Notes: a model not told the origin generated them from the sequence alone. Positions 26,977 through 37,317 are shown, counted from the first letter of the stretch. The stretch is DNA of 64,000 nucleotides from Rhizobium rhizogenes NBRC 13257 (GCF_000696095.1 NZ_BAYX01000001.1:744001-808000); one strand, 5' to 3'. A program made the numbers and translations.

Positions 26977-27747
26977 ATGGATAATGCAGAGCCGCCGCGC
27001 CAACAGCCAGAATCCCCGCGGCCGCCGGAGCGCGTTCCGGTTTTCAACCTGCCACCCGTCATCCTTGCAAGCCTGGTACTGCTGGCCGTAGTCTTCGCTG
27101 TTCAGAACCTGCCCTGGTGGTCGGACGATACGCTGAACTGGCTCTATTTCACCTTCAGCTTCATTCCCGCGCGCTATGCTTTCCCGCTGTCGCAGCAGGG
27201 GCTGGAGTGGCTATGGACGCCGGTTACCTATTCGCTTCTGCATGGCGGGATCGAGCATATCGTTTTCAACGGGCTGTGGCTGATGGTCTTTGCTGCGCCC
27301 GTCGCGCGCCGGATTGGCGTCGTGCGCTATGTGATGTTCTGGATTTTTTCGGCGGCCGCCTCCGCATTCCTGCACGCGGCCATCTATTGGGGTGACCAGA
27401 CCCTGTTGATCGGCGCATCCGGCGTCGTTTCAGGGTTGATGGGTGCGGCATGCCGCTTTGCCTTTCCGGCCATGGACGGCCGCCGCACCGGCATACGGCA
27501 AGCCCACCTCAACCCGCGGCTGTCGATCCTCGCCTCGCTGCGCAGCCGGACGGTCGTCGTCTATATCCTCATGTGGATCGCCGGCAATGCGCTGGTCGCT
27601 TTCGGCATCACACTCGTTGGCGACAGCTCGCAACCCGTCGCCTGGGACGCGCATATCGGCGGCTTTCTCTTCGGTTTCCTGCTGTTTTCGCTGTTCGACC
27701 GGCAGCCTCGCGTTGAAGTCGAAAATCCAGCTGCATCAACGGAATGA
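26977..27747 (+). CDS. Rhomboid-family intramembrane serine protease
   Basis: The 256-residue protein has a proline-rich cytosolic N-terminus (residues 1-25) and six membrane segments. The catalytic dyad is visible: Ser148 in LIGASGVVSGL and His226 in WDAHIGGFLFGF. The loop motif HGGIEHIVFNGLW is also typical. It cleaves membrane proteins within the bilayer; substrates unknown. I start at the ATG at 26977 rather than the TTG at 26956. A structured RNA or attenuator ends 53 bases upstream. Confidence 0.92.
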   Translation: MDNAEPPRQQPESPRPPERVPVFNLPPVILASLVLLAVVFAVQNLPWWSDDTLNWLYFTFSFIPARYAFPLSQQGLEWLWTPVTYSLLHGGIEHIVFNGLWLMVFAAPVARRIGVVRYVMFWIFSAAASAFLHAAIYWGDQTLLIGASGVVSGLMGAACRFAFPAMDGRRTGIRQAHLNPRLSILASLRSRTVVVYILMWIAGNALVAFGITLVGDSSQPVAWDAHIGGFLFGFLLFSLFDRQPRVEVENPAASTE

Positions 27748-27914
27748 AGCTGTTGCTTTCTTGGCTCCACAGGCGCAACATTCATCTCTATCGGATGCGC
27801 GTGGGAGGAGACCAACGCGGCCGATGACGGGAGCAGCGGTCCGAAACCTTGGGGTGGTTTCGGAACAAATCCGAGGCTCGCATGTTCACTGTGCTTTCGA
27901 GATGGGAGAATCGA

Positions 27915-28349
27915 ATGTCAGTTTCCGTAAAAGCCATACTTGATACCAAAGGCCGCAATGTCGTTACCACCGGGGGTAATACGACCGTTGCGGAAGCCGC
28001 CAGAATGCTCAACGAGAACCGCATCGGCGCGATCGTCGTTGTCGGCATGGCAGGCAAGATTTCCGGCATATTCACCGAGCGCGATGTGGTCAACGCTGTG
28101 GCCAAGCACGGTGGCGAATGTCTCGACCAGCCGATCGCCTCGCTGATGACGGCGAAGGTGCATCGCTGCAAGGAAGAGACCACCACCGATGAATTGATGG
28201 AAGTGATGACCCTGCGCCGCTTCCGTCATGTTCCCGTTGAAGACAAAGGCAAGCTCTCCGGCATCATCTCGATCGGCGACGTCGTCAAATGGCGCATCCG
28301 CGAAATCGAACTCGAGGCCGAGCAGATCAAGGCTTATATTGCTGGGTGA
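27915..28349 (+). CDS. CBS-domain pair protein
   Basis: The 144-residue protein consists of two CBS domains (about 5-60 and 75-130), with GRNVVTTGGNTTVAEAARML, GKISGIFTERDVV and RRFRHVPVEDKGKLSGIISIGDVV. Stand-alone CBS pairs bind adenine nucleotides and regulate partner enzymes or channels. The ATG at 27915 has GGGAG seven bases upstream. Partner unknown. It is followed by a hairpin shared with the convergent patatin gene. Confidence 0.9.
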   Translation: MSVSVKAILDTKGRNVVTTGGNTTVAEAARMLNENRIGAIVVVGMAGKISGIFTERDVVNAVAKHGGECLDQPIASLMTAKVHRCKEETTTDELMEVMTLRRFRHVPVEDKGKLSGIISIGDVVKWRIREIELEAEQIKAYIAG

Positions 28350-28448
28350 GGACCGGTCGGGCAGAGCCCGAGCAATCGATCCAGTGAGTCGATTGCAGCG
28401 ACGAACGCCCTGAGCCTAAAGCGAAGGGCCGGATGGTGCATCACATGC

Positions 28449-28484
28449 AAACCCCATCCCGCCCTTAGTAAGCGAGATGGGGTT
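28449..28484. terminator. Probable bidirectional terminator hairpin
   Basis: A 9-bp stem, AACCCCATC (28450-28458) and GATGGGGTT (28476-28484), lies between the convergent CBS and patatin genes. T-tracts are short on both sides, so termination strength is uncertain. Confidence 0.45.
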
Positions 28485-28525
28485 GTGGCTAGCTGCCTTT
28501 TCAGATTTTCACGTTTATCGAGGCC

Positions 28526-29491
28526 CTAGCGCGCATAGGCTTCCTGCATGCGCCGGATTTCGGTGAGGCGAGCCAATGTTTCCTCATAGCCGCGTTCGAT
28601 TGCCTCGCCAGCGCGATGAAACTCCGAGAGACCGATATCGCTGAGGCGCGGGTGCAGCGATAGATCCGGCGGATCGCCGGCAAGGCGGGCGCGTGAGATC
28701 CGATCCTGGATGATGTTGAAGGCCTGCACCATCACGCCGGTCATGCCGAGCTTGGTATAGGGTGCCTCGTCGCGGCGTTGCTGGTCGCTGGTCGGCGGCC
28801 CGGCATTGTGCTTGACGACGGCCGAGCGTCCATAAAGATCGTAGTTCAGGTTGACGGCAACCACGAGCGGCTGCTCGTAGGCGCGGCAGACGGAAACGGG
28901 CACGGGATTGACCAGAGCGCCGTCAACCAGCGTTCGGCTGTTGGTGCGAACCGGCTCGAAAATGCCGGGCAGGGCATAGGACGCCCGCAGCGCCGTGATC
29001 AGGGAGCCATTGGCGATCCAGACCTCGTGACCGGTGTTCAATTCCGAGGCGACGGCGACGAATGTGCGATCGAGATCCTCGATCGACAGGCCTTCGAGGT
29101 GTTCCTGCATGCGCTTGGTGAGCCGCATACCGCCAAACAGGCCGCTGCCGCCTATGGTGAGATCGAGCAGGCTGGCGATGCGGCGCATGGTCAAGGAGCG
29201 GGAAAAAGCCTCCAGCTCGTCGAGCTTGCCGGCAAGATAACAGCCGCCAACCAGAGCCCCGATGGAGGTGCCGGCAACCATGCCGACCTCGATACCCGCT
29301 TCGTCCAGAGCACGCAGCACGCCGATATGAGCCCAGCCGCGAGCTGCACCTCCGCCGAGTGCCAGCGCAATCTTCACTTTCTTTGGGGGAGCAGGAGCAA
29401 TCGGGGGAGCGAGGATGTCGTGCGAAGTCGTCGGATCTGAACTTGCCGAAGTCTGTCCGGCGCCCTGACGATTCAACCCCCAATTCAGCAT
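28526..29491 (-). CDS. Patatin-like phospholipase family protein
   Basis: The 321-residue protein has the patatin catalytic set: oxyanion-hole GGGAARG (46-52), nucleophile Ser76 in GTSIGA, and catalytic Asp190 in LVDGALVNPVP. It is of the RssA/NTE type, cleaving acyl esters of lipids. The N-terminal 35 residues are Pro/Ser-rich with no clear signal peptide. Single-gene unit. Substrate unknown. Confidence 0.9.
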   Translation of the reverse strand: MLNWGLNRQGAGQTSASSDPTTSHDILAPPIAPAPPKKVKIALALGGGAARGWAHIGVLRALDEAGIEVGMVAGTSIGALVGGCYLAGKLDELEAFSRSLTMRRIASLLDLTIGGSGLFGGMRLTKRMQEHLEGLSIEDLDRTFVAVASELNTGHEVWIANGSLITALRASYALPGIFEPVRTNSRTLVDGALVNPVPVSVCRAYEQPLVVAVNLNYDLYGRSAVVKHNAGPPTSDQQRRDEAPYTKLGMTGVMVQAFNIIQDRISRARLAGDPPDLSLHPRLSDIGLSEFHRAGEAIERGYEETLARLTEIRRMQEAYAR

Positions 29492-29581
29492 GACATATCT
29501 TCCTCCGAGGCCTTTATGTGCCCCTTGCTAAAATACTGTCCCTTTTTTGTTTCCAAATCGTATATTTGGCTATCGCCCCAT

Positions 29582-30031
29582 CTACTTTCGGTAGATTTCG
29601 CTGGGATCGAAATGCAAGTGATCGTCGACCACGTTCAGCACAGGCTTTCCATCCTCGAGCTCCACCGTGCGGTAGAAACAGGAACGGCGACCAGTATGGC
29701 ACGTTGCATCGTGACCTGCGACTACAACTTTCAGCCAGATGGCATCCTGGTCGCAATCGGTGCGTATCTCCGTCACCGTTTGCAGGTTTCCGGAGGTTTC
29801 GCCCTTCTTCCAGAGCTTGCCGCGCGAACGGCTGTAGTAGTGCGCCGTCTTAGTCTTGATCGTCAGCGCCAGCGCCTCGGCATTCATATGCGCGACCATC
29901 AACAACTCGCCGTCATGGGCATCGGTTACGATCGCGGTGATCAGGCCGCGATCGTCGAAACGAGGCGTGAAATCACCCGCATCCTCAAGCTCGGATTTGT
30001 CCGTGGAAGGGGCATTGAATACCAAATTCAT
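29582..30031 (-). CDS. hisI: Phosphoribosyl-AMP cyclohydrolase
   Basis: The 149-residue enzyme opens the purine ring of phosphoribosyl-AMP in histidine synthesis. Metal-binding residues are seen in DCDQDAIW and the Cys residues of [32 protein letters not shown] is the family signature. No fused HisE domain, as is normal for alphaproteobacteria. It follows folE by 25 bp on the same strand, a pairing typical of rhizobia. Confidence 0.95.
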   Translation of the reverse strand: MNLVFNAPSTDKSELEDAGDFTPRFDDRGLITAIVTDAHDGELLMVAHMNAEALALTIKTKTAHYYSRSRGKLWKKGETSGNLQTVTEIRTDCDQDAIWLKVVVAGHDATCHTGRRSCFYRTVELEDGKPVLNVVDDHLHFDPSEIYRK

Positions 30032-30056
30032 CTCAGGCTCTTTCCCTGGAGCCCTA

Positions 30057-30680
30057 TCAACGGCTCCGGACCATCGTCATGAAGCGGACCTGCTCGGCCG
30101 GATCGGCCTTGAAGGCGCCCGTGAAAGTCGTCGTCAACGTCGACGAGCCTTGCTTCTGTACACCGCGCATCGCCATGCACATATGCTCGGCTTCGATCAT
30201 GACGGCGACGCCGCGCGGACGCAGCGAGTCGTCAATGGCGTTGGCGATCTGGGCGGTCATGGCCTCCTGCGTCTGCAGGCGGCGGCCGAAGATTTCAACG
30301 GTGCGAGCGATCTTCGACAGGCCGAGGACGCGGCCATTCGGCAGATAGGCGACATGCGCCTTGCCGATGATCGGCACCATATGGTGTTCGCAATGCGAGA
30401 AAAATGGAATGTCGCGCACGAGGACCATGTCGTCATAGCCGGAAACCTCCTCGAAGGTGCGACCTAGCACATCCTCCGGGCTCATATCATAGCCGGCGAA
30501 AAGCTCACGATAGGCCTTGGCGACACGTTCCGGCGTATCGAGCAGGCCTTCGCGCTGCGGATCATCGCCTGCCCAGCGAAGCAGAACGCGGACAGCGTCT
30601 TCGGCTTCCTTCTGCGAAGGGCGGTCCAATATACGATCGGATTCAACGGCTTGCGGAAAGTTCTTTACAATGGCGTCCAT
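30057..30680 (-). CDS. folE: GTP cyclohydrolase I
   Basis: The 207-residue enzyme converts GTP to dihydroneopterin triphosphate, the first step of folate synthesis. Zinc and catalytic residues are in [22 protein letters not shown] and LGLSKIAR; the C-terminal [21 protein letters not shown] is complete. I chose the ATG at 30680 (MDAIVKNF); longer in-frame starts upstream add a low-complexity stretch. hisI follows in the same transcript. Confidence 0.95.
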   Translation of the reverse strand: MDAIVKNFPQAVESDRILDRPSQKEAEDAVRVLLRWAGDDPQREGLLDTPERVAKAYRELFAGYDMSPEDVLGRTFEEVSGYDDMVLVRDIPFFSHCEHHMVPIIGKAHVAYLPNGRVLGLSKIARTVEIFGRRLQTQEAMTAQIANAIDDSLRPRGVAVMIEAEHMCMAMRGVQKQGSSTLTTTFTGAFKADPAEQVRFMTMVRSR

Positions 30681-30970
30681 TACCTGTGGTCTCCTGATCC
30701 GCACCGCGGATCTTGTTTTGTCGGACTCGCCACTGGTATTCCCCATGACATGGGAAAATGTGCACCTTTGGCGGGCTCCGGGGCGTTCTGGCTGGCGGAC
30801 AAGCCTGCCGTCCTGCACGGTTTCCCATCAAACTTACAGAAGACCATTGCAATTTTGTGGTCTTCGAACGACATACATATAGTATGGCATTGTCCCTGTG
30901 AAAGTGTCCGAACGAGATACAGTGTGTTTTTTGTTTCGAAACACAAGACAGGTACATCGGAGCGAAATCG
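30681..30970. other. Divergent promoter region folE / IscU-like gene
   Basis: The 290-bp gap separates leftward folE from the rightward IscU-like gene. A plausible promoter for the latter is TTGTGG (30855-30860), 17 bases, TATAGT (30878-30883). No convincing gene is seen; reading frames in it lack a ribosome-binding site and family resemblance. Confidence 0.4.
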
Positions 30971-31432
30971 ATGATGGACGAGATCTATAACAGCAAGATC
31001 CTGGAATTCGCCGGCAATATCGAACGCATTGGCAGCCTTTCAGACGCCGATGCAAGCGCTCAGGCCCATTCCAGACTATGCGGCTCCCGCGTCAAGATCT
31101 GGCTGAAAATGGACGACGGTGTCGTTACCGATTTTGCGCACGACGTCAAGGCCTGTGCGCTCGGTCAGGCATCTTCTTCGGTCATGGCCCGCCACATAGT
31201 AGGTGCGACCGCCGAGGAATTGCGCAAGGCCCGCGAAGATATGCTTGCAATGCTCAAGGCTGACGGCGAGGGGCCATCGGGCCGTTTCGAAGACATGCGT
31301 TATCTGAAGCCGGTCAAGGATTACAAGGCGCGCCACGCATCGACAATGCTGACATTCGATGCGGTGGTGGATGCGATCGGGCAGGTCGAGGCGGCGCGCG
31401 GAAATCATGCGACTGCCGCAGCCGTTTCATAA
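30971..31432 (+). CDS. IscU/SufU-like scaffold protein lacking the third Cys
   Basis: The 153-residue protein has the NifU N-terminal/SufU fold. Cys37 (SRLCGSRVKI) and Cys62 (VKACALGQASSSV) are kept. The third ligand position has Ser124 (RHASTMLTF) where IscU and SufU have Cys, and the Asp after the first Cys (CGD) is Ser39. It is thus a divergent scaffold; cluster assembly activity is uncertain. The ATG has GGAG upstream. yidD follows 12 bp later, so these are cotranscribed. Confidence 0.82.
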   Translation: MMDEIYNSKILEFAGNIERIGSLSDADASAQAHSRLCGSRVKIWLKMDDGVVTDFAHDVKACALGQASSSVMARHIVGATAEELRKAREDMLAMLKADGEGPSGRFEDMRYLKPVKDYKARHASTMLTFDAVVDAIGQVEAARGNHATAAAVS

Positions 31433-31444
31433 AGACGGCGAGCC

Positions 31445-31873
31445 ATGTGCTATCTCTGTTCCATTCAAGAAGACGATGATGAGGGAGGCGCCGCTGCAGG
31501 CTCCAGCGGCTTGAGGCGCGGCGAGACAGCATCTCGCGACAATGCTAAACCCCTGCATTCCCGCAACTATTCCGGCCCCTTCCGCAAGACACCCGATCGG
31601 CTCTTTGGCATGGGCCTTATCCGCCTCTATCAACTGACCCTTTCCAGCTTCATCGGCAATTCCTGCCGCCATATTCCGACGTGCTCGGAATATGGCTATG
31701 AATCCGTCGCTCGTCATGGCCTGTGGGCCGGTGGCTGGATGACGCTGTTTCGGGTGGCGCGATGCGGACCCGGCGGCACCAGCGGGCTGGACCCCGTGCC
31801 GGAGGCTCTGGAAAACCGCTATCATTGGTGGACACCCTGGCGGTATTTTGTCATCGGCCGAAAGGCAGCCTGA
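31445..31873 (+). CDS. yidD: Membrane protein insertion efficiency factor YidD
   Basis: The 142-residue protein contains the short YidD core (LIRLYQLTLSSFIGNSCRHIPTCSEYGYESVARHGLWAG, about 58-96) with its conserved Cys pair, followed by RVARCGPGGTSGLDPVPE. YidD helps the YidC insertase at the inner membrane. The 50-residue N-terminal extension is longer than the E. coli version and partly disordered. In this window it is not next to rnpA, yidC or oxaA; it sits between the IscU-like gene and the DUF1697 gene. Confidence 0.9.
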   Translation: MCYLCSIQEDDDEGGAAAGSSGLRRGETASRDNAKPLHSRNYSGPFRKTPDRLFGMGLIRLYQLTLSSFIGNSCRHIPTCSEYGYESVARHGLWAGGWMTLFRVARCGPGGTSGLDPVPEALENRYHWWTPWRYFVIGRKAA

Positions 31874-31878
31874 GTGGC

Positions 31879-32409
31879 ATGACGACGTATGTCGCACTGC
31901 TTCACAGCATTGTCCTAACAGCCGGCCGTCGCGTGGTCATGAGCGATCTGCGGGAGATGGCAGAGGATCTCGGATTCACCAACGTCAAAACACTGGTCGC
32001 GACCGGCAATCTGATCTTCGAGGCTGGCGAGCAACCGATTGCAGCAATCGAAACTCAACTCGAAGCAGGCTTTGCGAAGACTTTCGGCAAGCGCGTCGAC
32101 ATCATCGCCCGCGATGCTGCGACATGGATGAAGCTTGTCGCCGGCAGTCCGTTCGCAGATGGCGAGGGCAGCGAGGTGGCTGTCCGCGTCATGCGCAAAC
32201 CGCTCGATCCGTCGGTGATCGAAATATTGGAAAAGCGCAGAAGCGACCCGGAGCGACTGGCCGTGGTCGACGGCGATCTATGGATCGATTTCGGCGGCAA
32301 AGCGAGCGAAACGCGCCTGCTGTCCTCCCTCACCACCAAACGCCTCGGCGTTGGCACATTGCGCAACTGGAATACGGTACGCGGAGTGGCCCGGATGATC
32401 GGCTCGTAA
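31879..32409 (+). CDS. DUF1697 family protein
   Basis: The 176-residue protein matches DUF1697: start TYVALLHSIVLTAGRRVVMSDLREMAEDLGF, then VKTLVATGNLIFEA, and the C-terminal TKRLGVGTLRNWNTV. This family is soluble and of unknown function. It begins 5 bp after yidD, so it shares the operon. I chose the ATG at 31879. Confidence 0.85.
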   Translation: MTTYVALLHSIVLTAGRRVVMSDLREMAEDLGFTNVKTLVATGNLIFEAGEQPIAAIETQLEAGFAKTFGKRVDIIARDAATWMKLVAGSPFADGEGSEVAVRVMRKPLDPSVIEILEKRRSDPERLAVVDGDLWIDFGGKASETRLLSSLTTKRLGVGTLRNWNTVRGVARMIGS

Positions 32410-32532
32410 GCCTCTTTTCCTTTACTAAACGGCGAAATATCGCTATCAGGCGACCGCGTTCAACAACATTGATTGACCGCATCTGTTGAAACCACCCGCA
32501 TTCGTTGGCGGGACTGGACAAGGAGAATTTCG

Positions 32533-34521
32533 ATGTCCCAATCCGTTTCCCTGACATTTCCCGATGGTTCCGTGCGCAGCTACGATGCTGGCGCAACCGG
32601 CCGGGATGTCGCCGAATCCATTTCGAAGTCGCTTGCCAAGAAGGCCGTCGCCATTGCGATTGACGGCACCGTGCGCGACCTTTCCGAGCCGGTAGCCGAC
32701 GGCAAGATCGAGATCATCACCCGCAACGACGACCGCGCGCTGGAACTGATCCGGCATGACGCGGCGCATGTGATGGCGGAAGCCGTGCAGGAGCTTTGGC
32801 CCGGCACGCAGGTAACCATCGGCCCGGTGATCGAAAACGGCTTCTACTACGACTTTGCCAAGAACGAGCCCTTCACGCCCGACGACCTGCCGGTCATCGA
32901 GAAGAAGATGCGCGAGATCATCCAGCGCAATAAGCCCTTCACCAGGCAGATCTGGTCGCGCGAAAAGGCGAAACAGGTTTTTGCCGAAAAGGGCGAGCGC
33001 TACAAGGTCGAGCTTGTCGACGCCATTCCTGAGGGACAGGATCTGAAGATCTATTATCAGGGCGACTGGTTCGACCTTTGCCGTGGGCCACATATGGCCT
33101 CCACCGGCCAGATCGGCACGGCCTTCAAGCTGATGAAGGTGGCCGGTGCCTATTGGCGTGGCGACAGCAACAATCCGATGCTGACCCGCATCTATGGCAC
33201 GGCCTTTGCCGAGCAGGCCGATCTCGACAACTATCTGCATATCCTCGCCGAGGCTGAGAAGCGCGATCACCGCCGTCTCGGCCGCGAAATGGACCTGTTC
33301 CATTTCCAGGAAGAGGGTCCGGGCGTCGTCTTCTGGCATGGCAAGGGCTGGCGCATTTTCCAGACGCTGGTCTCCTACATGCGCCGCCGTCTGGAGGGCG
33401 ACTACCAGGAAGTCAACGCGCCGCAGGTGCTCGACAAGTCGCTCTGGGAAACCTCCGGTCACTGGGGCTGGTATCGCGACAACATGTTCAAGGTGACGGT
33501 TGCCGGCGATGACACCGACGACGATCGCGTCTTCGCGCTGAAGCCGATGAACTGCCCCGGCCACATCCAGATCTTCAAGCATGGCTTGAAGTCTTACCGC
33601 GAACTGCCGATCCGCCTTGCGGAATTCGGCAATGTGCATCGTTATGAACCCTCGGGCGCGCTTCACGGTCTGATGCGCGTGCGCGGCTTTACGCAGGACG
33701 ACGCGCATATCTTCTGCACCGACGAGCAGATGGCGGCCGAATGCCTGAAGATCAACGACCTGATCCTCTCAGTCTATGAAGACTTCGGTTTCGAGGAAGT
33801 CGTCGTCAAGCTTTCGACCCGTCCTGAAAAGCGCGTCGGCGACGATGCGCTCTGGGATCGCGCTGAAAGCGTGATGATGGAGGTCCTGAAAACCATCGAG
33901 GCACAGTCCGGCGGCCGCATCAAGACCGGTATTCTGCCGGGCGAAGGCGCGTTCTACGGACCGAAGTTCGAATATACGCTGAAGGATGCCATCGGCCGTG
34001 AATGGCAGTGCGGCACGACGCAGGTCGATTTCAATCTGCCGGAACGCTTTGGCGCCTTCTATATCGACCAGCATTCCGAAAAGACGCAGCCGGTGATGAT
34101 CCATCGCGCCATCTGCGGTTCGATGGAGCGCTTCCTCGGTATCCTGATCGAGAACTTCGCCGGCCACATGCCGCTCTGGGTCTCGCCGCTGCAGGTGGTT
34201 GTCGCGACCATTACATCGGAAGCCGATGGTTACGGCGAAGAGGTAGCGGAGGCGCTACGCGATGCCGGGCTCACCGTCGAGACCGACTTCCGCAACGAGA
34301 AGATCAACTACAAGATCCGCGAGCATTCGGTAACGAAGGTTCCGGTGATCATCGTCTGCGGCAAGAAGGAGGCCGAGGAGCGCTCGGTCAATATCCGTCG
34401 TCTCGGCAGCCAGGCACAGACGGCAATGTCGCTCGACGAGGCGATCGCTTCGCTCTCGCTCGAAGCCACTCCGCCGGATGTTCTGCGCAAGCGCGAAGCC
34501 AAGCGGGCCAAGCTCGCTTGA
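32533..34521 (+). CDS. thrS: Threonyl-tRNA synthetase
   Basis: The 662-residue class II enzyme charges tRNA-Thr. Domains in order: TGS (about 1-62), editing domain (63-240), catalytic core with [12 protein letters not shown] (zinc ligand Cys341) and the motif 3 region [11 protein letters not shown], and the C-terminal anticodon-binding domain. AGGAG stands upstream of the ATG at 32533. A small hairpin (CCCGC 32495-32499, GCGGG 32508-32512) lies in the leader. Length is normal. Confidence 0.97.
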   Translation: MSQSVSLTFPDGSVRSYDAGATGRDVAESISKSLAKKAVAIAIDGTVRDLSEPVADGKIEIITRNDDRALELIRHDAAHVMAEAVQELWPGTQVTIGPVIENGFYYDFAKNEPFTPDDLPVIEKKMREIIQRNKPFTRQIWSREKAKQVFAEKGERYKVELVDAIPEGQDLKIYYQGDWFDLCRGPHMASTGQIGTAFKLMKVAGAYWRGDSNNPMLTRIYGTAFAEQADLDNYLHILAEAEKRDHRRLGREMDLFHFQEEGPGVVFWHGKGWRIFQTLVSYMRRRLEGDYQEVNAPQVLDKSLWETSGHWGWYRDNMFKVTVAGDDTDDDRVFALKPMNCPGHIQIFKHGLKSYRELPIRLAEFGNVHRYEPSGALHGLMRVRGFTQDDAHIFCTDEQMAAECLKINDLILSVYEDFGFEEVVVKLSTRPEKRVGDDALWDRAESVMMEVLKTIEAQSGGRIKTGILPGEGAFYGPKFEYTLKDAIGREWQCGTTQVDFNLPERFGAFYIDQHSEKTQPVMIHRAICGSMERFLGILIENFAGHMPLWVSPLQVVVATITSEADGYGEEVAEALRDAGLTVETDFRNEKINYKIREHSVTKVPVIIVCGKKEAEERSVNIRRLGSQAQTAMSLDEAIASLSLEATPPDVLRKREAKRAKLA

Positions 34522-34535
34522 GATAACAGATGTCG

Positions 34536-34564
34536 TCTGACGGCGCCTTCAGTGCGCCGTCAGA
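34536..34564 (+). terminator. Strong hairpin after thrS, no T-tract
   Basis: Perfect 11-bp stem TCTGACGGCGC (34536-34546) and GCGCCGTCAGA (34554-34564), 7-base loop. No T run follows, so it may be a weak terminator or an mRNA 3'-end stabiliser. Confidence 0.45.
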
Positions 34565-34587
34565 TAACTGACATAGATCTGTAATAT

Positions 34588-35469
34588 ATGCGCCTGTATG
34601 CACAAGGAGCGGGGCAGCCCGTTGCGGATTTGGATTTCAAAGAATTATCCTATGCCAACGAACGGGATACGCGCATCAAGCGCTGGTTCATCCGCTCCAT
34701 CGAAGGCCTATCCGGCCGCGATCGCTATACCCGGCTCTACGATATCTGGCGCAGCGATATCGTCGGCAAAAGCGAGCGTGTCTTTGGCAAGATGCTCGAT
34801 CTCATAGACGTGCGCCTCGTGACCAAGGGCGAATGGCCGCCGCTTGAGGTTCCCGACGCGCCGATCGTCATCGTCGCCAACCATCCCTTCGGTATCGGCG
34901 ACGGCATTGCCGTGCTGGCGCTCGCCGAGGAGCTCGGTCGCCCGTTCAAGGTGTTGATCAACAACGAGCTGCTGAAAGTACCCGAGATGAACGACTATTC
35001 GCTGCCGGTTTCCTTCGAGGAGACCAAGGAGGCGATGGCGATCAACATGAAGACGCGCCATGAGGCCGTTCGGCTGCTCAAGGAAGGCACCACCATCATC
35101 GTCTTTCCGGCCGGCGGCGTCGCGACGGCCAAGAAGGGTTTTGGCCGCGCCGAAGATCTGCCGTGGAAGATCTTTCCGGCAAAGCTCATCCAGGCGGCCC
35201 ACGCCAGCGTCATTCCCATCTATTTCGAAGGCCAGAACGGCCGGCTGTTTCATCTCGCCAGCCGCGTATCGATGACGCTGCGCATCTCGCTGCTGATCCG
35301 CGAGTTCCGCCGCCTTTCCGGCAGCACGATCACCGCCCATGTCGGCAAGCTGATGACGTGGGAAGCGTTGAGCGAAGGCAACGACCGCAAGGATCTGCTG
35401 TCTAAACTCTACGGCGCGGTGTTTTCCATGGCGCCGCCAAAGCGGGCGCTACGGAAAAAAGCCGGCTGA
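34588..35469 (+). CDS. Lysophospholipid acyltransferase family protein (PlsC-like)
   Basis: The 293-residue protein has the acyltransferase core: NHPFGIGDG (His99, Asp105), TIIVFPAGGVAT (substrate-binding motif), and AAHASVIPIYFEGQNGRLF. His and Asp are separated by five residues instead of the classical four, as in hemolysin/OlsA-like relatives. It probably acylates a lysolipid or lyso-ornithine lipid at the inner membrane. The start at 34588 lacks a clear ribosome-binding site, so the true N-terminus may be up to 15 residues shorter. Confidence 0.8.
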   Translation: MRLYAQGAGQPVADLDFKELSYANERDTRIKRWFIRSIEGLSGRDRYTRLYDIWRSDIVGKSERVFGKMLDLIDVRLVTKGEWPPLEVPDAPIVIVANHPFGIGDGIAVLALAEELGRPFKVLINNELLKVPEMNDYSLPVSFEETKEAMAINMKTRHEAVRLLKEGTTIIVFPAGGVATAKKGFGRAEDLPWKIFPAKLIQAAHASVIPIYFEGQNGRLFHLASRVSMTLRISLLIREFRRLSGSTITAHVGKLMTWEALSEGNDRKDLLSKLYGAVFSMAPPKRALRKKAG

Positions 35470-35488
35470 GGCAAAGGCTGCCTCACCA

Positions 35489-36619
35489 TCAATCCATACT
35501 ATCGCCGCCATCATCGCCGCCGGCGGACGGCGCCAATTGCTCGTAGGTCGGCAACGGACGCTGCTGGCTTGACACGCCTGGCTGGCTCGACGGCCCCTGG
35601 TTCTGCTGTGCCTGCGGCGACTGGACGGGAATCTGCTGCGCGGGCTGCTGATCGTCAGCGTCCTGCGGCTGCTGTTCCTTCATCAGCACTTCGACATCGG
35701 TGTTTCTGCCGGCGACGACAGTGAAATCGCGCTGGTAGATCTTGTCCTTGTTGCGGGCGACGGCGGTATATTGGCCTTCGGCCAGCACCATCACCGGGAA
35801 GGCGCTGAGACTTTCACCAACGATATCGCCGGCGGAGGTGAGGATCGACCATGCGGTATCGGCGATCGCCTCGCCACCGGCATCCGAGACCAGCTTGAAG
35901 GTGATCTTGGCCGCTCTGTGCTGGATCGTCGCCTCGGTCACCTTGCCGGCCTCGACCTGGATATCGGCTCGAATGACGGCATTGACGGCGCCGTATTCCG
36001 AGACGATGTGATAAGTGCCTGTGCTGAGACCCACCAGCGTGTTCGGCTTGACATCGGACATGACCAGGCCGCGATCGCCATCTTCCTTGGCGTCGCCGGC
36101 ATAGATCGAAAAACTCAGTTCGGCCGGCGGGATGCGTACGTCGGAACCGGAGACGGCGTTCAGCACCATGCCGCCGGCGTCCAGCACCATGGTCTGCTTC
36201 TGCGACATGCCGCTTTCGGGCACGGTCAGCTTCTTGGTGACGCCGGCGCGGCCGAAGGAGACATTGACGAAATAATCGCCGGGTAGGAGGTGGAAGGAGG
36301 CCGAGCCGCCCTTGGAGCTCGCCACCAGCGGCAACTTGCCGTCAGCGCCGGCAAAGGGGCTGAAGACATACCAGGACAGGCCCTGCTGCTGCGGGCCGCT
36401 GTCGGGTGCAAGCTTGGCTTCCAGCGAAACATCGCGCAATGTTCGTACCGGCGAATTTTCGCCGCCCGGCGCTACGAAGGCATTGAGCTTCGGCATTTTC
36501 ATGCTGCCGTCGAGCTGCTTGAACTCCTGAAAGGCATCCTGCGCCGAGGCAGCCGTGCTCAGGCTTGCGAGCATGGCAAAAGCCGCGCCCAATCGGTGAG
36601 CGGATGAAATACCTGACAT
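35489..36619 (-). CDS. Exported protein of unknown function
   Basis: About 376 residues with a signal peptide ([18 protein letters not shown]) and a mature domain built of beta-rich repeats resembling carboxypeptidase-regulatory or Ig-like folds ([60 protein letters not shown]). The C-terminal 70 residues are rich in Gln, Pro and Asp. It is periplasmic or surface-exposed. The ATG at 36619 has GGGAA upstream. I do not recognise a function. Confidence 0.7.
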   Translation of the reverse strand: MSGISSAHRLGAAFAMLASLSTAASAQDAFQEFKQLDGSMKMPKLNAFVAPGGENSPVRTLRDVSLEAKLAPDSGPQQQGLSWYVFSPFAGADGKLPLVASSKGGSASFHLLPGDYFVNVSFGRAGVTKKLTVPESGMSQKQTMVLDAGGMVLNAVSGSDVRIPPAELSFSIYAGDAKEDGDRGLVMSDVKPNTLVGLSTGTYHIVSEYGAVNAVIRADIQVEAGKVTEATIQHRAAKITFKLVSDAGGEAIADTAWSILTSAGDIVGESLSAFPVMVLAEGQYTAVARNKDKIYQRDFTVVAGRNTDVEVLMKEQQPQDADDQQPAQQIPVQSPQAQQNQGPSSQPGVSSQQRPLPTYEQLAPSAGGDDGGDSMD

Positions 36620-36729
36620 GCGTTCCCAACCGATTGACTTCCGATAAAACACAGGCCACTTCAAAACCAATGCGGTGGCAAATTCAAGACCCACTTCCTC
36701 CCGCGCATGAAAATGAAAGCAATCATTCC

Positions 36730-37317
36730 ATGAAAACCGATATCAAGCTGGTCGATTATCTGGCGGTTCGCCGATCCATTCCCGCATTTCAGATGGCGGA
36801 ACCAGGCCCGGATAAGGCCGAAATCGAAGAGATCCTGCGGCTAGCCTCCCGTGTGCCGGATCACGGCAAGCTCGCTCCTTGGCGCTTCATCGTCTATCGT
36901 GGCGAAGAGCGGGCGCGGATCGGCGAAGAGTTGCTGAAGCTCGCGCTGGAAGCCAAGCCGGATCTGTCCGGGGAAATGATTCAGGTCGAGCGCACGCGCT
37001 TCACCCGCGCGCCGGTCGTTATCGCCGTCGTCAGCAAGGTAGGCCCACATTTCAAGATCCCGGAATGGGAACAGTTGATGTCAGCGGGCGCGCTTTGCCT
37101 CAATCTGCTGATCTCGGCCAATGCACATGGCTGGGTGTCGAACTGGCTGACCGAATGGTTCGCCTATGACGAGCGCGCCTATCCGCTCCTCGGCGTCCAG
37201 CCGGGCGAAAAGGTTGCCGGCTTCATCCATATCGGCTCCTCCGATTTCCCGCCGATAGAAAGGCCGCGCCCGGAACTGACGGAAACCGTGACCTGGGTTG
37301 GCGGTGAGGGGGCGTAA
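36730..37317 (+). CDS. Nitroreductase family protein
   Basis: The 195-residue flavoprotein matches the nitroreductase family: VRRSIPAFQ near the start (FMN-binding Arg-Arg-Ser), [26 protein letters not shown], and the C-terminal [12 protein letters not shown]. It is an NAD(P)H-dependent FMN enzyme, similar to YdjA. I chose the ATG at 36730 ([11 protein letters not shown]). Its stop overlaps the start of the flavin reductase-like gene by one base (TAATG), so they are translationally coupled. Confidence 0.88.
   Translation: MKTDIKLVDYLAVRRSIPAFQMAEPGPDKAEIEEILRLASRVPDHGKLAPWRFIVYRGEERARIGEELLKLALEAKPDLSGEMIQVERTRFTRAPVVIAVVSKVGPHFKIPEWEQLMSAGALCLNLLISANAHGWVSNWLTEWFAYDERAYPLLGVQPGEKVAGFIHIGSSDFPPIERPRPELTETVTWVGGEGA

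Noticed and set aside
30643..30957. 104-codon leftward frame upstream of folE
   Set aside because: It overlaps the folE start in another frame, has no ribosome-binding site or family resemblance, and lies in a divergent promoter region.
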